A DNA stretch of 64,000 nt from JABSOG01 sp965277695 (GCA_965277695.1 CBDIDQ010000039.1:55251-119250); one strand, 5' to 3'; positions 53,332 to 62,767 are shown, counted from the first letter of the stretch. Numbers and translations: made by a program. Notes: generated from the letters alone by a model not told the origin.

Positions 53332-53763
53332 ATGGCTTTAGAACGTACTTTTTCAATTGTAAAACCTGACGCAGTAGCAAAAAACCTGATCGGCGCTATC
53401 TACGGTCGTTTCGAAACTGCCGGTCTGCGCATCGTTGGTTCAAAAATGTTGCACCTTTCACAAGAGAAAGCGCAAGGTTTCTACGCTGAGCACAGCGAAC
53501 GTCCTTTCTTTGGTGCTTTGGTTGAATTCATGACTTCAGGTCCGGTAATGGTCCAAGTACTTGAAGGCGAAGACGCTATCCGTAAAAACCGTGAAATCAT
53601 GGGTGCGACTAACCCAGCTGAAGCTTTAGCGGGTACTATCCGTGCAGATTTCGCTGATTCAATTGACGAAAATGCGGCTCACGGTTCTGACGCTGCTGCT
53701 TCTGCGGCTCGCGAAATCGCTTATTTCTTCACTGAAGAAGAATTGTGTGCCCGCACTCGTTAA
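53332..53763 (+). CDS. ndk: Nucleoside diphosphate kinase Ndk
   Basis: Transfers gamma-phosphate between nucleotides through a phosphohistidine. 143 residues, beginning MALERTFSIVKPDAVAKN; H117 in NAAHGSDAAASAAREI is the active site. ACGGGG precedes the ATG. A terminator follows. Confidence 0.97.
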   Translation: MALERTFSIVKPDAVAKNLIGAIYGRFETAGLRIVGSKMLHLSQEKAQGFYAEHSERPFFGALVEFMTSGPVMVQVLEGEDAIRKNREIMGATNPAEALAGTIRADFADSIDENAAHGSDAAASAAREIAYFFTEEELCARTR

Positions 53764-53785
53764 TTAAGCTGAGCGATTAATTGTG

Positions 53786-53812
53786 AAAAAAGGGGGCTAC
53801 GGTCCCCTTTTT
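53786..53812 (+). terminator. ndk terminator
   Basis: AAAAGGGG/CCCCTTTT hairpin with flanking A and T runs. Confidence 0.8.
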
Positions 53813-53899
53813 GTCGGTTAAGGCAAAACTGGCAATTGCTGAGCAAAAAGTATACAATCCCTGCGTTTTATTATCCCCAGTTTTTTGTCGAGGAACATC

Positions 53900-55084
53900 A
53901 TGGCCGAAAGATCAAGCGAAAGCAATAGTGAAGGTATTAGCGAAAAAGCGAGTAAAATCAACCTATTAGATTTTAATCGTGAAAAAATGAATGAATTTTT
54001 TGCCTCCATTGGTGAAAAACCGTTCCGCGCTAAACAAGTCATGCAATGGCTTTATCGCTTTGGTGTCGACAATATTGATGAAATGACTAACCTGAATAAA
54101 GCGTTGCGCGATAAACTCAATCGCCTGTGCACGATTGAAGCACCGGTGATCTCCCGGCAGCAAAAATCCACTGATGGCACAATCAAATTTGCCTTAATGC
54201 TTAAAGGCGGACAAGAAGTTGAAGCGGTGTGGATCCCCGAGAAAGAGCGAAAAACCCTTTGTGTTTCTTCCCAAGTCGGTTGTGCCCTTGAATGTACTTT
54301 CTGCTCGACTGCCCAACAAGGGTTTAATCGTAATTTGGCGGTGAGTGAAATCATCGGCCAGGTATGGCGAGTGGCCAAAGAAATTGGCATGGTCGGTATC
54401 ACCAAAGAACGACCAGTGACCAACGTAGTGATGATGGGCATGGGTGAGCCATTGCTTAATGTCAATAATGTCGTACCTGCCATGGACTTGATGATGGACG
54501 ACCTCGCTTTTGGCATGTCAAAACGTCGTGTGACCATTAGTACTTCTGGTGTTGTTCCGGCACTGGATATCCTCAAAGAAAAAATTGACGTGGCTTTGGC
54601 GATTTCGCTTCATGCGCCAGATAATGCGTTACGAGATATATTAGTACCAGTTAACAAAAAATATCCGATAGAAGAGTTTCTTGCTGCATGTCGTCGTTAT
54701 ATTGATGGCTCTAAAGCTAATGAGTTTGTCACAGTTGAATACGTCATGCTTGATGGTGTTAATGATTCGATGGAGCAGGCCCATCAACTGGCGAAAACGT
54801 TGTCGCAAACCCCATCGAAAGTAAATCTTATTCCTTTTAATCCGTATCCGGGCACGCCATATGGCCGTTCAAGCAACTCGCGTATGGATCGCTTCTCCAA
54901 AGTGTTGCAAGAATATGGTATTACCACCATTATTCGTCGTACCCGTGGGGATGACATTGATGCGGCTTGTGGTCAGTTGGTTGGTGAGGTTTTGGACCGA
55001 ACCAAGCGTACAGGTAAGCAACAACCAAAAGAACAAGCAAAAAAACCAGCGAAAAAAGACGCAATTGCCGTAAAAATGGTATAG
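53900..55084 (+). CDS. rlmN: Dual-specificity rRNA/tRNA methyltransferase RlmN
   Basis: Radical SAM enzyme making m2A2503 in 23S rRNA and m2A37 in some tRNAs. From the ATG at 53900 it has 394 residues; a TTG at 53885 is open too, but GAGG lies seven bases before the ATG. The radical SAM cysteines C128, C132 and C135 are in GCALECTFCSTAQQG; MGMGEPLLN and the C-terminal RGDDIDAACGQL with the methyl-carrying Cys are present. The Lys-rich tail (KEQAKKPAKKD) is an addition. It heads the rlmN-pilF-rodZ-ispG-hisS series. Confidence 0.96.
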   Translation: MAERSSESNSEGISEKASKINLLDFNREKMNEFFASIGEKPFRAKQVMQWLYRFGVDNIDEMTNLNKALRDKLNRLCTIEAPVISRQQKSTDGTIKFALMLKGGQEVEAVWIPEKERKTLCVSSQVGCALECTFCSTAQQGFNRNLAVSEIIGQVWRVAKEIGMVGITKERPVTNVVMMGMGEPLLNVNNVVPAMDLMMDDLAFGMSKRRVTISTSGVVPALDILKEKIDVALAISLHAPDNALRDILVPVNKKYPIEEFLAACRRYIDGSKANEFVTVEYVMLDGVNDSMEQAHQLAKTLSQTPSKVNLIPFNPYPGTPYGRSSNSRMDRFSKVLQEYGITTIIRRTRGDDIDAACGQLVGEVLDRTKRTGKQQPKEQAKKPAKKDAIAVKMV

Positions 55085-55125
55085 GTTATGACGGACACGG
55101 GCATAACACATAGAGGTTAGGGTTT

Positions 55126-56733
55126 TTGAGACAGTTTTTTCGCTTAGCGACAATTAGGGTGATTAACCGTGCGTTGATGGCCATGTTGTTTTTTACTGTG
55201 CTAGCTGGTTGTGTCCAAAGTGCCAACTATAAAAACTCCGGCAAACCGACGACTGAACATCGTATTAATACCGATGAGGCAGCCGAAACGCGTATTGCGT
55301 TGGGGTTGCAGTATCTTAAAGTCGGTGAAATGAGCAATGCTAAATTCAATCTTGAAAAAGCACTGAATTTTGCCCCTGAGTTGCCTGCCGTCCATACTGC
55401 CTTTGCTTATTATTATCAGCGTGTTGATGAAAATGAACTAGCTGAAAAATCCTACCTTAAAGCATTAAGCTATGACTCGAATGATGCCGATGCGCTGAAT
55501 AATTACGGCGTGTTTCTGTGTAAAGTTAAACAATACACTAAAGCCGAAAATGCCTTTTTAAAAGCGATTAAGGTGCCTAGTTATTTACAGGTGGCGCAAA
55601 GCTACGAAAACGCCGCAATATGTGCGCTGGAAAATCTAAAGTACACCGAGGCGAAAAAGTATTTTGGTTTATCGTTAGATCACAGTGCATTGAGGGCCAA
55701 TACTTTGATTAATATGGCGAGTTTGAGCTATGCCATGGGTGATCATCAGGATGCGCAAAAATATACCCAACGCTTGTCGAATATTGGGGTTGTTTCTCCT
55801 CGGGTATTATTGCTCAGAGCTTTGGTTGAATTAAAGCTTGGCAATATTACCCAATCGAAAAAATATGGTACGACTTTGGTTTCGATGTATATCAAATCAC
55901 CCGAAGCGTTAGCTTATTTGTCGAAGAAATTTGATAACACTGAATTTGAGCAGCAGCGCAAACGCTATCTTAAACATCAGTATGATCAGTTTAAAGCCAC
56001 ACAAACGACTAAAGCTGACAATCGTCAGTCTACCTTCAAGGGTGACGGTAAAATTGCCGTGGCGAAAATCAAACGTAAAATCATGCCTCAGGCTGCGGCT
56101 AATACCGCTGAGCCGGAAATTAACGTTGTTAAGCCGCAAACCTTGCCTCAAGAAGTCGTTGTATCGCCGACGAAAGCGCCGACATTGACTCAGTTGATGG
56201 CAAATGCGGATGCGGTGAGTGAGACCAGCGGGGTGAGTGCTGCGCCAGTTTTATTGGTGTCAGAAACCGCTGAGCCCGTAACAGCTGAGCCCGTAACAGC
56301 TGAGCCCGTAACAGCTGAGCCCGTAACAGCTGAGCCTGTAACAGCTGAGTCTGTAACAGCTGAGCCCGTAACAGCTGAGCTGATGACTGTCGTGGCAACA
56401 AAACCGCAAAAAACGACTGAGATGCCTTTTCATGTGGTTAAAAAAGGCGAGTATCTGTATGATATTTCTATTAAATATAATATTCGGTTGAAACCGCTGA
56501 TGCAATGGAATGAATTAAGCGAAAATGCGCTACTTAAGGTGGGGCAGAAAGTGTATCTTAAGGATCCACGTCTTTATCATGTAATTGTACGTGGTGATAC
56601 CTTGTTCGCGATTTCTCTGAAGTATAATGTCTTGCTGAAAAAGTTATTACAATGGAATGACCTGAACGTGAATACCCGGCTTAAGCTGGGGCAGCGAATT
56701 TTAATCGTAAATCCAAAGCACCCCCTGTTATGA
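55126..56733 (+). CDS. pilF: Type IV pilus lipoprotein PilF/PilW with C-terminal LysM repeats
   Basis: Outer-membrane pilotin for the type IV pilus secretin, here extended. A lipoprotein signal with VLAGC is followed by six or so TPR units (residues about 45-300; ALGLQYLKVGEMSNAKFNLE, NNYGVFLCKVKQYTKAENAF). Then come a long linker containing eight AEPVT-type pentapeptides (about residues 382-421) and two LysM domains (FHVVKKGEYLYDISIKYNI and YHVIVRGDTLFAISLKYNV). At 535 residues it is about twice the usual PilF length of about 250. LysM suggests peptidoglycan binding. The TTG at 55126 is used; no better start fits the signal peptide. rodZ overlaps the end by four bases. Confidence 0.85.
   Translation: MRQFFRLATIRVINRALMAMLFFTVLAGCVQSANYKNSGKPTTEHRINTDEAAETRIALGLQYLKVGEMSNAKFNLEKALNFAPELPAVHTAFAYYYQRVDENELAEKSYLKALSYDSNDADALNNYGVFLCKVKQYTKAENAFLKAIKVPSYLQVAQSYENAAICALENLKYTEAKKYFGLSLDHSALRANTLINMASLSYAMGDHQDAQKYTQRLSNIGVVSPRVLLLRALVELKLGNITQSKKYGTTLVSMYIKSPEALAYLSKKFDNTEFEQQRKRYLKHQYDQFKATQTTKADNRQSTFKGDGKIAVAKIKRKIMPQAAANTAEPEINVVKPQTLPQEVVVSPTKAPTLTQLMANADAVSETSGVSAAPVLLVSETAEPVTAEPVTAEPVTAEPVTAEPVTAESVTAEPVTAELMTVVATKPQKTTEMPFHVVKKGEYLYDISIKYNIRLKPLMQWNELSENALLKVGQKVYLKDPRLYHVIVRGDTLFAISLKYNVLLKKLLQWNDLNVNTRLKLGQRILIVNPKHPLL
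56269..56388 (+). repeat. 15-bp tandem repeat within pilF (8 units)
   Basis: GCTGAGCCCGTAACA repeated; unit 6 is GCTGAGTCTGTAACA and unit 8 GCTGAGCTGATGACT. Encodes (AEPVT)n in the linker. Confidence 0.9.
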
Positions 56734-57779
56734 GAAAAGAACTGACAAAAGAAGTGCCACAAGAGTCAACATCAGCGCTAAAAGAACAGCTAGCACAAGA
56801 GCTGCCAGAAAATATCGAAGTCATGACGCCCGGTGCTATGCTTAATGAAGCCCGGGTGTCATTACAATTGACGCCGCTGGATATTGCCAAAAAGCTCAAT
56901 CTGCGGGAGTCGCTGATCCTCGCGATTGAAGAGAACGAATTTGATGAAATGACATCATTGACGTTTACCCGAGGGTATTTAAAAGCTTACGCCAAATTGG
57001 TTCATGTGGCTGATGAGGACATTCTCCAAGCTTTTGATTACTGGAATAATGCCGGCCAACAGCAGCTCGAAATGCAGAGCTTCTCGCAAAGTGCCAGTCA
57101 ACGTGCACAGGATAATTTGGGCAAGATCATTACTTACTTTGTGTTGGTGGTGATTATTGTTTCGGTGATGATTTGGTGGTTTCAGCGTAATGATAGTCAA
57201 AGCGACAATCCACCGATGATTAATACTGACTCACAGAGCCAAGCGGTTACTGCTGAGCCGATTAAGAGTGAGCCGATTAAGAGTGAGCCGATTAAAAGCG
57301 AGCCGATTAAGAGCGAGCCGATAAACAGCGAGCCCGCGACGCCAGTCGTTGACGACCAACCTGCTGCTATTGATATCGCCATTGAACAACAATCGCCCGC
57401 TGAAACCGCAGTTACTGAGACTATCGAAGCTGGCAGTGTTGAAGTCAGTCGTGTTGCAGTTGAAACGAACATCGATGAAACACCAGCTGTTGTTGACACA
57501 CCTGCCATAGACCCTGATGGACCCGCGTTATCTCATCTTGAGTTACGTTTTAGCGATGATTGTTGGATCAATATTGCGGATGCCAGAGGTGAACGCATTG
57601 CCATCGGCACTAAAAACAAAGGTCATTTAACCAGTGTTTATGGGGTACCGCCGTTTACCATTAAGCTAGGTAACCCTAGCGTGGTCAGCATTGAGCTTGA
57701 AGGAGAGCAGCGGGCTATCCCTTATTACCCTAAAGGCCGTGTGGCCAATTTTGAACTAGCGCTTAAAGCTGGTAATTAA
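56730..57779 (+). CDS. rodZ: Cytoskeleton protein RodZ
   Basis: Inner-membrane partner of MreB in rod-shape control. 349 residues: cytoplasmic HTH domain (residues about 35-115, GAMLNEARVSLQLTPLDIAK, FTRGYLKAYAKL), a membrane helix (IITYFVLVVIIVSVMIWWF, about 133-151), a Pro/Glu-rich periplasmic linker with five EPIKS-type pentapeptides, and the C-terminal beta domain (DDCWINIADARGERIA, VYGVPPFTIKLG). It overlaps pilF by four bases. Confidence 0.95.
   Translation: MRKELTKEVPQESTSALKEQLAQELPENIEVMTPGAMLNEARVSLQLTPLDIAKKLNLRESLILAIEENEFDEMTSLTFTRGYLKAYAKLVHVADEDILQAFDYWNNAGQQQLEMQSFSQSASQRAQDNLGKIITYFVLVVIIVSVMIWWFQRNDSQSDNPPMINTDSQSQAVTAEPIKSEPIKSEPIKSEPIKSEPINSEPATPVVDDQPAAIDIAIEQQSPAETAVTETIEAGSVEVSRVAVETNIDETPAVVDTPAIDPDGPALSHLELRFSDDCWINIADARGERIAIGTKNKGHLTSVYGVPPFTIKLGNPSVVSIELEGEQRAIPYYPKGRVANFELALKAGN
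57255..57329 (+). repeat. 15-bp tandem repeat within rodZ (5 units)
   Basis: GAGCCGATTAAGAGT/AGC repeated; encodes EPIKS four times then EPINS in the periplasmic linker. Confidence 0.9.
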
Positions 57780-57793
57780 CAATTAACAATGAT

Positions 57794-57900
57794 CTCCCAA
57801 CATTAACGAGGTTAAAACCTCGTCTACGGCAGGGTTGGTGTGACGTAGACGAGAATTCATTCTCGTTTTTCAGACGATTAAATGTAACCTTATTTGATTG
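57794..57900 (-). repeat. Dispersed palindromic element A, copy 4 (reverse)
   Basis: CCCAACATTAACGAGG, CGAGGTTAAAACCTCG, GTCTACG...CGTAGAC, ACGAGAATTCATTCTCGT, then AATGTAACCTTATTTG: the mirror order of copies 1 and 2. It lies between rodZ and ispG. Confidence 0.8.
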
Positions 57901-57947
57901 GGGCTAAATTGAACCATTCAGATTAACCCAATAGAAGATGAGTAGAC

Positions 57948-59066
57948 ATGTTTGCACAATCCCCTATCAATCGCCGTAAATCCACTCGAATTATGGTGGG
58001 TAATGTTCCCATTGGTGCTGGTGCGCCGATTGCCGTCCAATCGATGACCAATACGGATACTTGTGATGTGGCGGCAACAGTGGCGCAAATCGAAGCCATT
58101 CAACGAGTTGGTGCCGATATCGTTCGAGTCTCTGTGCCAACGATGGATGCCGCCGAAGCGTTTAAACTGATTAAGCAACAAACCACGATCCCATTGGTTG
58201 CCGATATTCATTTTGATTATCGTATTGCGCTTAAAGTGGCGGAATATGGGGTTGATTGTTTGCGGATTAATCCGGGTAACATTGGCAATGAAAGTCGTAT
58301 TCGTTCGGTGGTTGATGCTGCTAGAGATAAAAATATTCCTATTCGCATTGGCGTTAATGGTGGCTCACTGGAAAAAGATATTCAAGAGAAATACCAAGAG
58401 CCGACACCTGAGGCATTGCTTGAGTCGGCGATGCGCCATGTTGATATTCTTGATCGACTGAACTTTGATCAGTTTAAAGTTAGTGTGAAAGCCTCTGATG
58501 TGTTTTTAGCGGTGGGTGCTTATCGCTTGTTGGCTAAACAGATTGAACAGCCATTGCATCTGGGGATCACCGAAGCGGGTGGTTTTCGCTCTGGTGCGGT
58601 GAAATCCTCTGTGGGTTTGGGGATGTTATTAGCCGAGGGCATTGGTGATACCTTAAGGATTTCGTTGGCGGCAGACCCGGTGGAAGAAATCAAAGTTGGT
58701 TTTGATATTCTTAATTCACTGCATATTCGCGCTCGTGGGATTAACTTTATTGCTTGTCCGAGTTGTTCACGTCAAGAGTTTGATGTGGTCAGCACCATGA
58801 ACCAACTTGAAACCCGACTTGAAGACGTAATTGATCCGATGACGGTTTCGGTGATTGGTTGCGTGGTTAATGGACCGGGTGAAGCATTAGTTTCTGACAT
58901 TGGTCTGGCCGGTGCGAGTCGTCGCAGTGGTTTGTATATTAATGGTCAGCGACAAAAACTCCGTATTGATAACGATGATGTTGCTGGTCAACTGGAGCAG
59001 CAAATCCGTGATTTTCTTGCCAAAAGAGCCGCTGAGCCACTAATTGACATTAAGCAAGTTGACTAG
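57948..59066 (+). CDS. ispG: 4-hydroxy-3-methylbut-2-en-1-yl diphosphate synthase IspG
   Basis: Next-to-last step of the MEP isoprenoid pathway; iron-sulfur enzyme, 372 residues. TIM-barrel part (VQSMTNTDTCDVAATVAQI, VADIHFDYRIALK, INPGNIG) and the [4Fe-4S] domain with IACPSCSRQEFDV and VIGCVVNGPGEA holding three cluster cysteines. The older name is gcpE. It is upstream of hisS as is usual in the group. Confidence 0.97.
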   Translation: MFAQSPINRRKSTRIMVGNVPIGAGAPIAVQSMTNTDTCDVAATVAQIEAIQRVGADIVRVSVPTMDAAEAFKLIKQQTTIPLVADIHFDYRIALKVAEYGVDCLRINPGNIGNESRIRSVVDAARDKNIPIRIGVNGGSLEKDIQEKYQEPTPEALLESAMRHVDILDRLNFDQFKVSVKASDVFLAVGAYRLLAKQIEQPLHLGITEAGGFRSGAVKSSVGLGMLLAEGIGDTLRISLAADPVEEIKVGFDILNSLHIRARGINFIACPSCSRQEFDVVSTMNQLETRLEDVIDPMTVSVIGCVVNGPGEALVSDIGLAGASRRSGLYINGQRQKLRIDNDDVAGQLEQQIRDFLAKRAAEPLIDIKQVD

Positions 59067-59204
59067 TGTGGTCACTATTTAGTCAGTCAAATTCCAAGGT
59101 TTACGTTTGCCCTTAATATGCCTATAATACCGGGCTATTTTTTCTAATCCTGTCAGGGCGTTATTGTAGACGTTGCTGATCATAATCTATTTGATGGTAC
59201 CTTT

Positions 59205-60512
59205 GTGGCGAAATCTATCCAGGCAATTCGTGGTATGAATGATTGTCTGCCGACTGAAACTCCAGTGTGGCAGATGGTTGAAACAGTGATCCGTGATACG
59301 GTTGCTGCTTATGGTTATTCGGAGATCCGCTTTCCCATCGTTGAGTCGACTGACCTGTTTAAACGTTCTATTGGTGAAGTCACCGATATCGTTGAAAAAG
59401 AAATGTATACCTTTGATGATAGAAACGGCGACAGTTTAACTTTGCGCCCAGAAGGGACCGCATGTTGTGTCCGAGCGGGCAATCAACATGGTTTGCTATA
59501 TAACCAGGAACAACGGTTATGGTATATGGGGCCGATGTTTCGTCATGAGCGACCGCAAAAGGGGCGTTATCGTCAATTTAATCAGTTCGGTTTGGAAGCT
59601 TTTGGCATTGCCACGGCGGATATTGATGCCGAGGTTATTTTATTATCTGCACGGATGTGGCAAAAGTTGGGGATCGCCGAGCATGTTCGCCTTGAGCTGA
59701 ACACCCTAGGCTCCAGCGAAGACCGCGCTGCCTACCGGGAAGCTTTAGTCGCTTTCCTTGAAACCCACAAAGACCAGCTGGATGAAGACAGCCAGCGTCG
59801 CATGTATAGCAATCCACTGCGGGTACTTGATACTAAAAATCAGGATATTCAAGCTCTGTTAGTTGATGCCCCTAAGTTGTCGGAATACATGGGAGAAGCG
59901 TCAAAACAACATTTTTCAGATTTGTGTGAACGATTGACGCAAAATGGCATCAAATACCAGGTTAACGAAAAGCTGGTGCGTGGTTTGGATTATTACAACC
60001 GCACCGTTTTCGAGTGGATCACCGATTCATTAGGCGCTCAGGGCACGGTTTGCGCCGGTGGTCGTTATGATGGTTTGGTTGAACAACTCGGTGGCAAGAC
60101 AGCCCCTGCGGTCGGTTTTGCCATGGGCCTTGAGCGCTTGGTATTGATGATGGAAGCCTTGGTACTTAAAGATGACAACAACAGTGATTTGATTAGAGCG
60201 ACTGTTGATGTTTATTTTGCCGCTTTTGGTCAGGCAGCTGAGATCAAAGCCGTGCAAATCGCCGAGTCTTTGCGTGAATGCTTACCGGGATTACGTATCG
60301 TCAACCATTGCGGTGGTGGCGGAATGAAAAAACAAATGAAACGGGCTGATAAGAGTGGTGCTCAGATAGCACTGATTCTTGGTGACGATGAATTGGCTGA
60401 TGATGTTGTTACGGTGAAACACCTGCGGCAAACAGATGTCGACAATGAAAGAAAAGCCCAACAACGATTATCTATTGAGCAGTTACAGACTGCTTTGAGT
60501 GAATTGAATTAA
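59205..60512 (+). CDS. hisS: Histidine-tRNA ligase HisS
   Basis: Class II synthetase, 435 residues, starting with GTG as MAKSIQAIRGMNDCLP. Motif 2 region LTLRPEGTACCVRAG and YMGPMFRHERPQKGRYRQF, the histidine motifs RGLDYYNRTVFEW and AGGRYDGLVEQLGG, motif 3 GFAMGLERLVLMM, then the anticodon-binding domain (DVYFAAFGQ, KQMKRADKSGAQIALILG). yfgM follows. Confidence 0.96.
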   Translation: MAKSIQAIRGMNDCLPTETPVWQMVETVIRDTVAAYGYSEIRFPIVESTDLFKRSIGEVTDIVEKEMYTFDDRNGDSLTLRPEGTACCVRAGNQHGLLYNQEQRLWYMGPMFRHERPQKGRYRQFNQFGLEAFGIATADIDAEVILLSARMWQKLGIAEHVRLELNTLGSSEDRAAYREALVAFLETHKDQLDEDSQRRMYSNPLRVLDTKNQDIQALLVDAPKLSEYMGEASKQHFSDLCERLTQNGIKYQVNEKLVRGLDYYNRTVFEWITDSLGAQGTVCAGGRYDGLVEQLGGKTAPAVGFAMGLERLVLMMEALVLKDDNNSDLIRATVDVYFAAFGQAAEIKAVQIAESLRECLPGLRIVNHCGGGGMKKQMKRADKSGAQIALILGDDELADDVVTVKHLRQTDVDNERKAQQRLSIEQLQTALSELN

Positions 60513-60563
60513 AACTGCTGTCGATGTTCAAATCATCCAGTAATGTAAGAAGAAGAGGAAGTA

Positions 60564-61199
60564 ATGGAAATTTATTCAACAGAAGAGCAACAAGAAGAAG
60601 CGATCAAAAAAGCGGTCAAAGACAATTGGCTGGTAGTGCTGATTGGTGCCGCCATTGGTTTGGGTGGCGTTTATGGCTGGCGCTATTATGATGCCACTAA
60701 AATTGCTGAGCAAGAGGCGGCTTCTGATGCTTATCGAGTGGTTTTTGAACAAGCGGGTAAAGATGGCGAAGATGTTCTGGCGCAATCAAAACAGTATATT
60801 GCTGAGCATGACAATAAATCATATACCGTGATGATGGCGCTGTTGGCGGCAAAAGAAGCGGTCAAAAATAAAGACTTGGATGAAGCGGCTAGCCAGTTAG
60901 GCTGGGCGGCTGATAATACCAGTGAAGCCAGTCTTAAAGCGGTGGTATTGGTGCGTTTGGCGCGGATCCAAACTGAACAGCAAAAATATGACGATGCTTT
61001 GACGACTTTAAATCAAAGCGTACCTGAGTCTTTTGTGGCTAAAGCTGAAGAGCTTAAAGGCGATATTTATCTGCGTCAGGGCGATAAAAATAAAGCCCGT
61101 ACGGCGTACTTATTGGCATCTGAAAAGGGTGGCACTGAGGGTAATAACGGATTACAGTTGAAAATTGATGATCTGACCGAAGCCGGACCTGCATCGTAG
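60564..61199 (+). CDS. yfgM: YfgM-family ancillary SecYEG translocon subunit
   Basis: 211 residues: a short cytoplasmic N-terminus (EIYSTEEQQEEAIKKAVKDN), one membrane helix (WLVVLIGAAIGLGGVYGWRYY) and a periplasmic TPR-like domain (DEAASQLGWAADNT, LKGDIYLRQGDKNKARTAYL). In E. coli YfgM sits at the Sec translocon and aids periplasmic chaperones. Usual order hisS-yfgM-bamB. AGAGGAAG precedes the ATG. Confidence 0.94.
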   Translation: MEIYSTEEQQEEAIKKAVKDNWLVVLIGAAIGLGGVYGWRYYDATKIAEQEAASDAYRVVFEQAGKDGEDVLAQSKQYIAEHDNKSYTVMMALLAAKEAVKNKDLDEAASQLGWAADNTSEASLKAVVLVRLARIQTEQQKYDDALTTLNQSVPESFVAKAEELKGDIYLRQGDKNKARTAYLLASEKGGTEGNNGLQLKIDDLTEAGPAS

Positions 61200-61213
61200 C
61201 GTTTTGTTGTCTT

Positions 61214-61374
61214 CGATTAAACAGGGTAACAATTGATAATCAAAAAACGCGAATGAATTCGCGTCTACGGCGCATCGGCTCTACCGTAGACGAGGTTTTA
61301 ACCTCGTTAATGTTGAAGCATGTTTTAGCTCTGCCGTAGACGAGGTTTCAACCTCGTGAATGTTGAAGCATGTT
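61214..61374 (+). repeat. Dispersed palindromic element A, copy 5 with internal duplication
   Basis: Same left end as copy 1 (AAACAGGGTAACAATTGATA), ACGCGAATGAATTCGCGT, GTCTACGG...CCGTAGAC, CGAGGTTTTAACCTCG; then the right half (GCTCTGCCGTAGACGAGG to TGTTGAAGCATGTT) is repeated once. It lies between yfgM and bamB. Confidence 0.8.
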
Positions 61375-61476
61375 CTATATGCCCGGCGCTCTTTTATTAT
61401 ATGAATTCATTGATTCGCCCGGGTATTATCACTCAAGAATCTTGAGTATTAAGCGTACAAACAGTAGAGGTTTTGT

Positions 61477-62673
61477 GTGAAGTTATTTAGCAGGCTATCG
61501 TTAGCGGCGGCATTAGTGATTGGGTTAGCGGCGTGTTCTTCATCTGATGATGATGAAGATATCATGATTGCAGAGCTAACCGATATAGAGGAAAAGTTTG
61601 AGCCGAAGATCAACTGGCAAGAGCAAGTGGGTGGTGGTGTTGAAGGACATTTTTCTCGCCTGATGCCAGTGCTGAATAAAGAGGTGGTTTATGCCGCCAG
61701 CCGAGAAGGCATCGTATCGGCGTTTAGCTTTGTCAGCGGCGATGAATTGTGGTCGGTAGATATACGCAAAGAAGCGGGTGGTTATTTAAGTGGATTGTTC
61801 AGCGAAAAAGCTTCAGCCCGAGTATCCGGTGGATTAACGGTTGCTTATGATAAAGTTTATTTAGGCACTGAAAATGGCGAAGTGATTTCACTAGATGCCA
61901 CTAATGGCAGTATTGTTTGGCGTAAACCGGTTAAAGGTGAGGTGATTGCACCGCCTGCGGCTGGCGAAGGTTTGATTGTTGTCAATACTGGTGCTGGCTA
62001 TTTGGTTGCATTACATCCTGATAATGGTGAAATGCGCTGGGAATACGAACAAGAAGTGCCTTCATTGACATTACGTGGGATCAGCACACCCTTGGTTGAC
62101 AATGGTGGGGTTATCTTCGGTAGTGCTAATGGTAAATTGAATGTGGTGATTGCCGATTCTGGTATTGAAGCGTGGAAACAATCGGTGGCGACAGCGGTTG
62201 GCGCAAGCGAATTAGAGCGCTTAGTTGATGTTGATTCTCAGCCTGTTGTGCTTGGCGATACCATTTATTCACTGGCTTACAATGGTAACTTACTGGCGGT
62301 TAACCTGCGCAGCGGACAGATTAAGTGGAAAAAAGAATATTCGTCTTATCTTAATTTATCCATGAGTGGTTTCATGCTTTATCTGACCGATTATATGGGT
62401 CATATTTATGCCGTTGACAGTCGCGATGGTTCAGAAGTGTGGAAACAAAACAGCATGACAAACCGGGGATTAACCGGGGCGTATAGCCATGGCGATTATG
62501 TTGTGGTTGGTGATACTCAAGGTTATCTGCACTGGCTGGATAAAGACAATGGTGAATTTGTTGCCCGAATTGAACTGGATGATACGGGTCTTTATGTTGA
62601 AGCAATAGGCAAAGACAATACCATTGTGGTACAAACCCGGGATGGTGAAGTTAGCGTTATTAGCGTACCTTAA
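61477..62673 (+). CDS. bamB: Outer-membrane protein assembly factor BamB
   Basis: Lipoprotein of the BAM complex. 398 residues with lipobox LAAC (cysteine at residue 20), then an eight-bladed PQQ-type beta-propeller with repeats such as VYAASREGIVSAFSFVSGDE, VYLGTENGEVISLDATNGSI and IYAVDSRDGSEVWKQ. It starts at GTG 61477, with AGAGG ten bases upstream. The former name is yfgL. Confidence 0.96.
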   Translation: MKLFSRLSLAAALVIGLAACSSSDDDEDIMIAELTDIEEKFEPKINWQEQVGGGVEGHFSRLMPVLNKEVVYAASREGIVSAFSFVSGDELWSVDIRKEAGGYLSGLFSEKASARVSGGLTVAYDKVYLGTENGEVISLDATNGSIVWRKPVKGEVIAPPAAGEGLIVVNTGAGYLVALHPDNGEMRWEYEQEVPSLTLRGISTPLVDNGGVIFGSANGKLNVVIADSGIEAWKQSVATAVGASELERLVDVDSQPVVLGDTIYSLAYNGNLLAVNLRSGQIKWKKEYSSYLNLSMSGFMLYLTDYMGHIYAVDSRDGSEVWKQNSMTNRGLTGAYSHGDYVVVGDTQGYLHWLDKDNGEFVARIELDDTGLYVEAIGKDNTIVVQTRDGEVSVISVP

Positions 62674-62727
62674 AAATTCCTTGGTGGGGCTATCGAACCA
62701 CTGCGTCTACGATTTTTATATTCTTAC

Positions 62728-62749
62728 CCGCCCTTAGTGGCGGTTTTTT
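62728..62749 (+). terminator. bamB terminator
   Basis: CCGCC-CTTAGT-GGCGG followed by TTTTTT, 54 bases after the stop. Confidence 0.75.
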
Positions 62750-62767
62750 CATTTTTCGAGGTTATTC

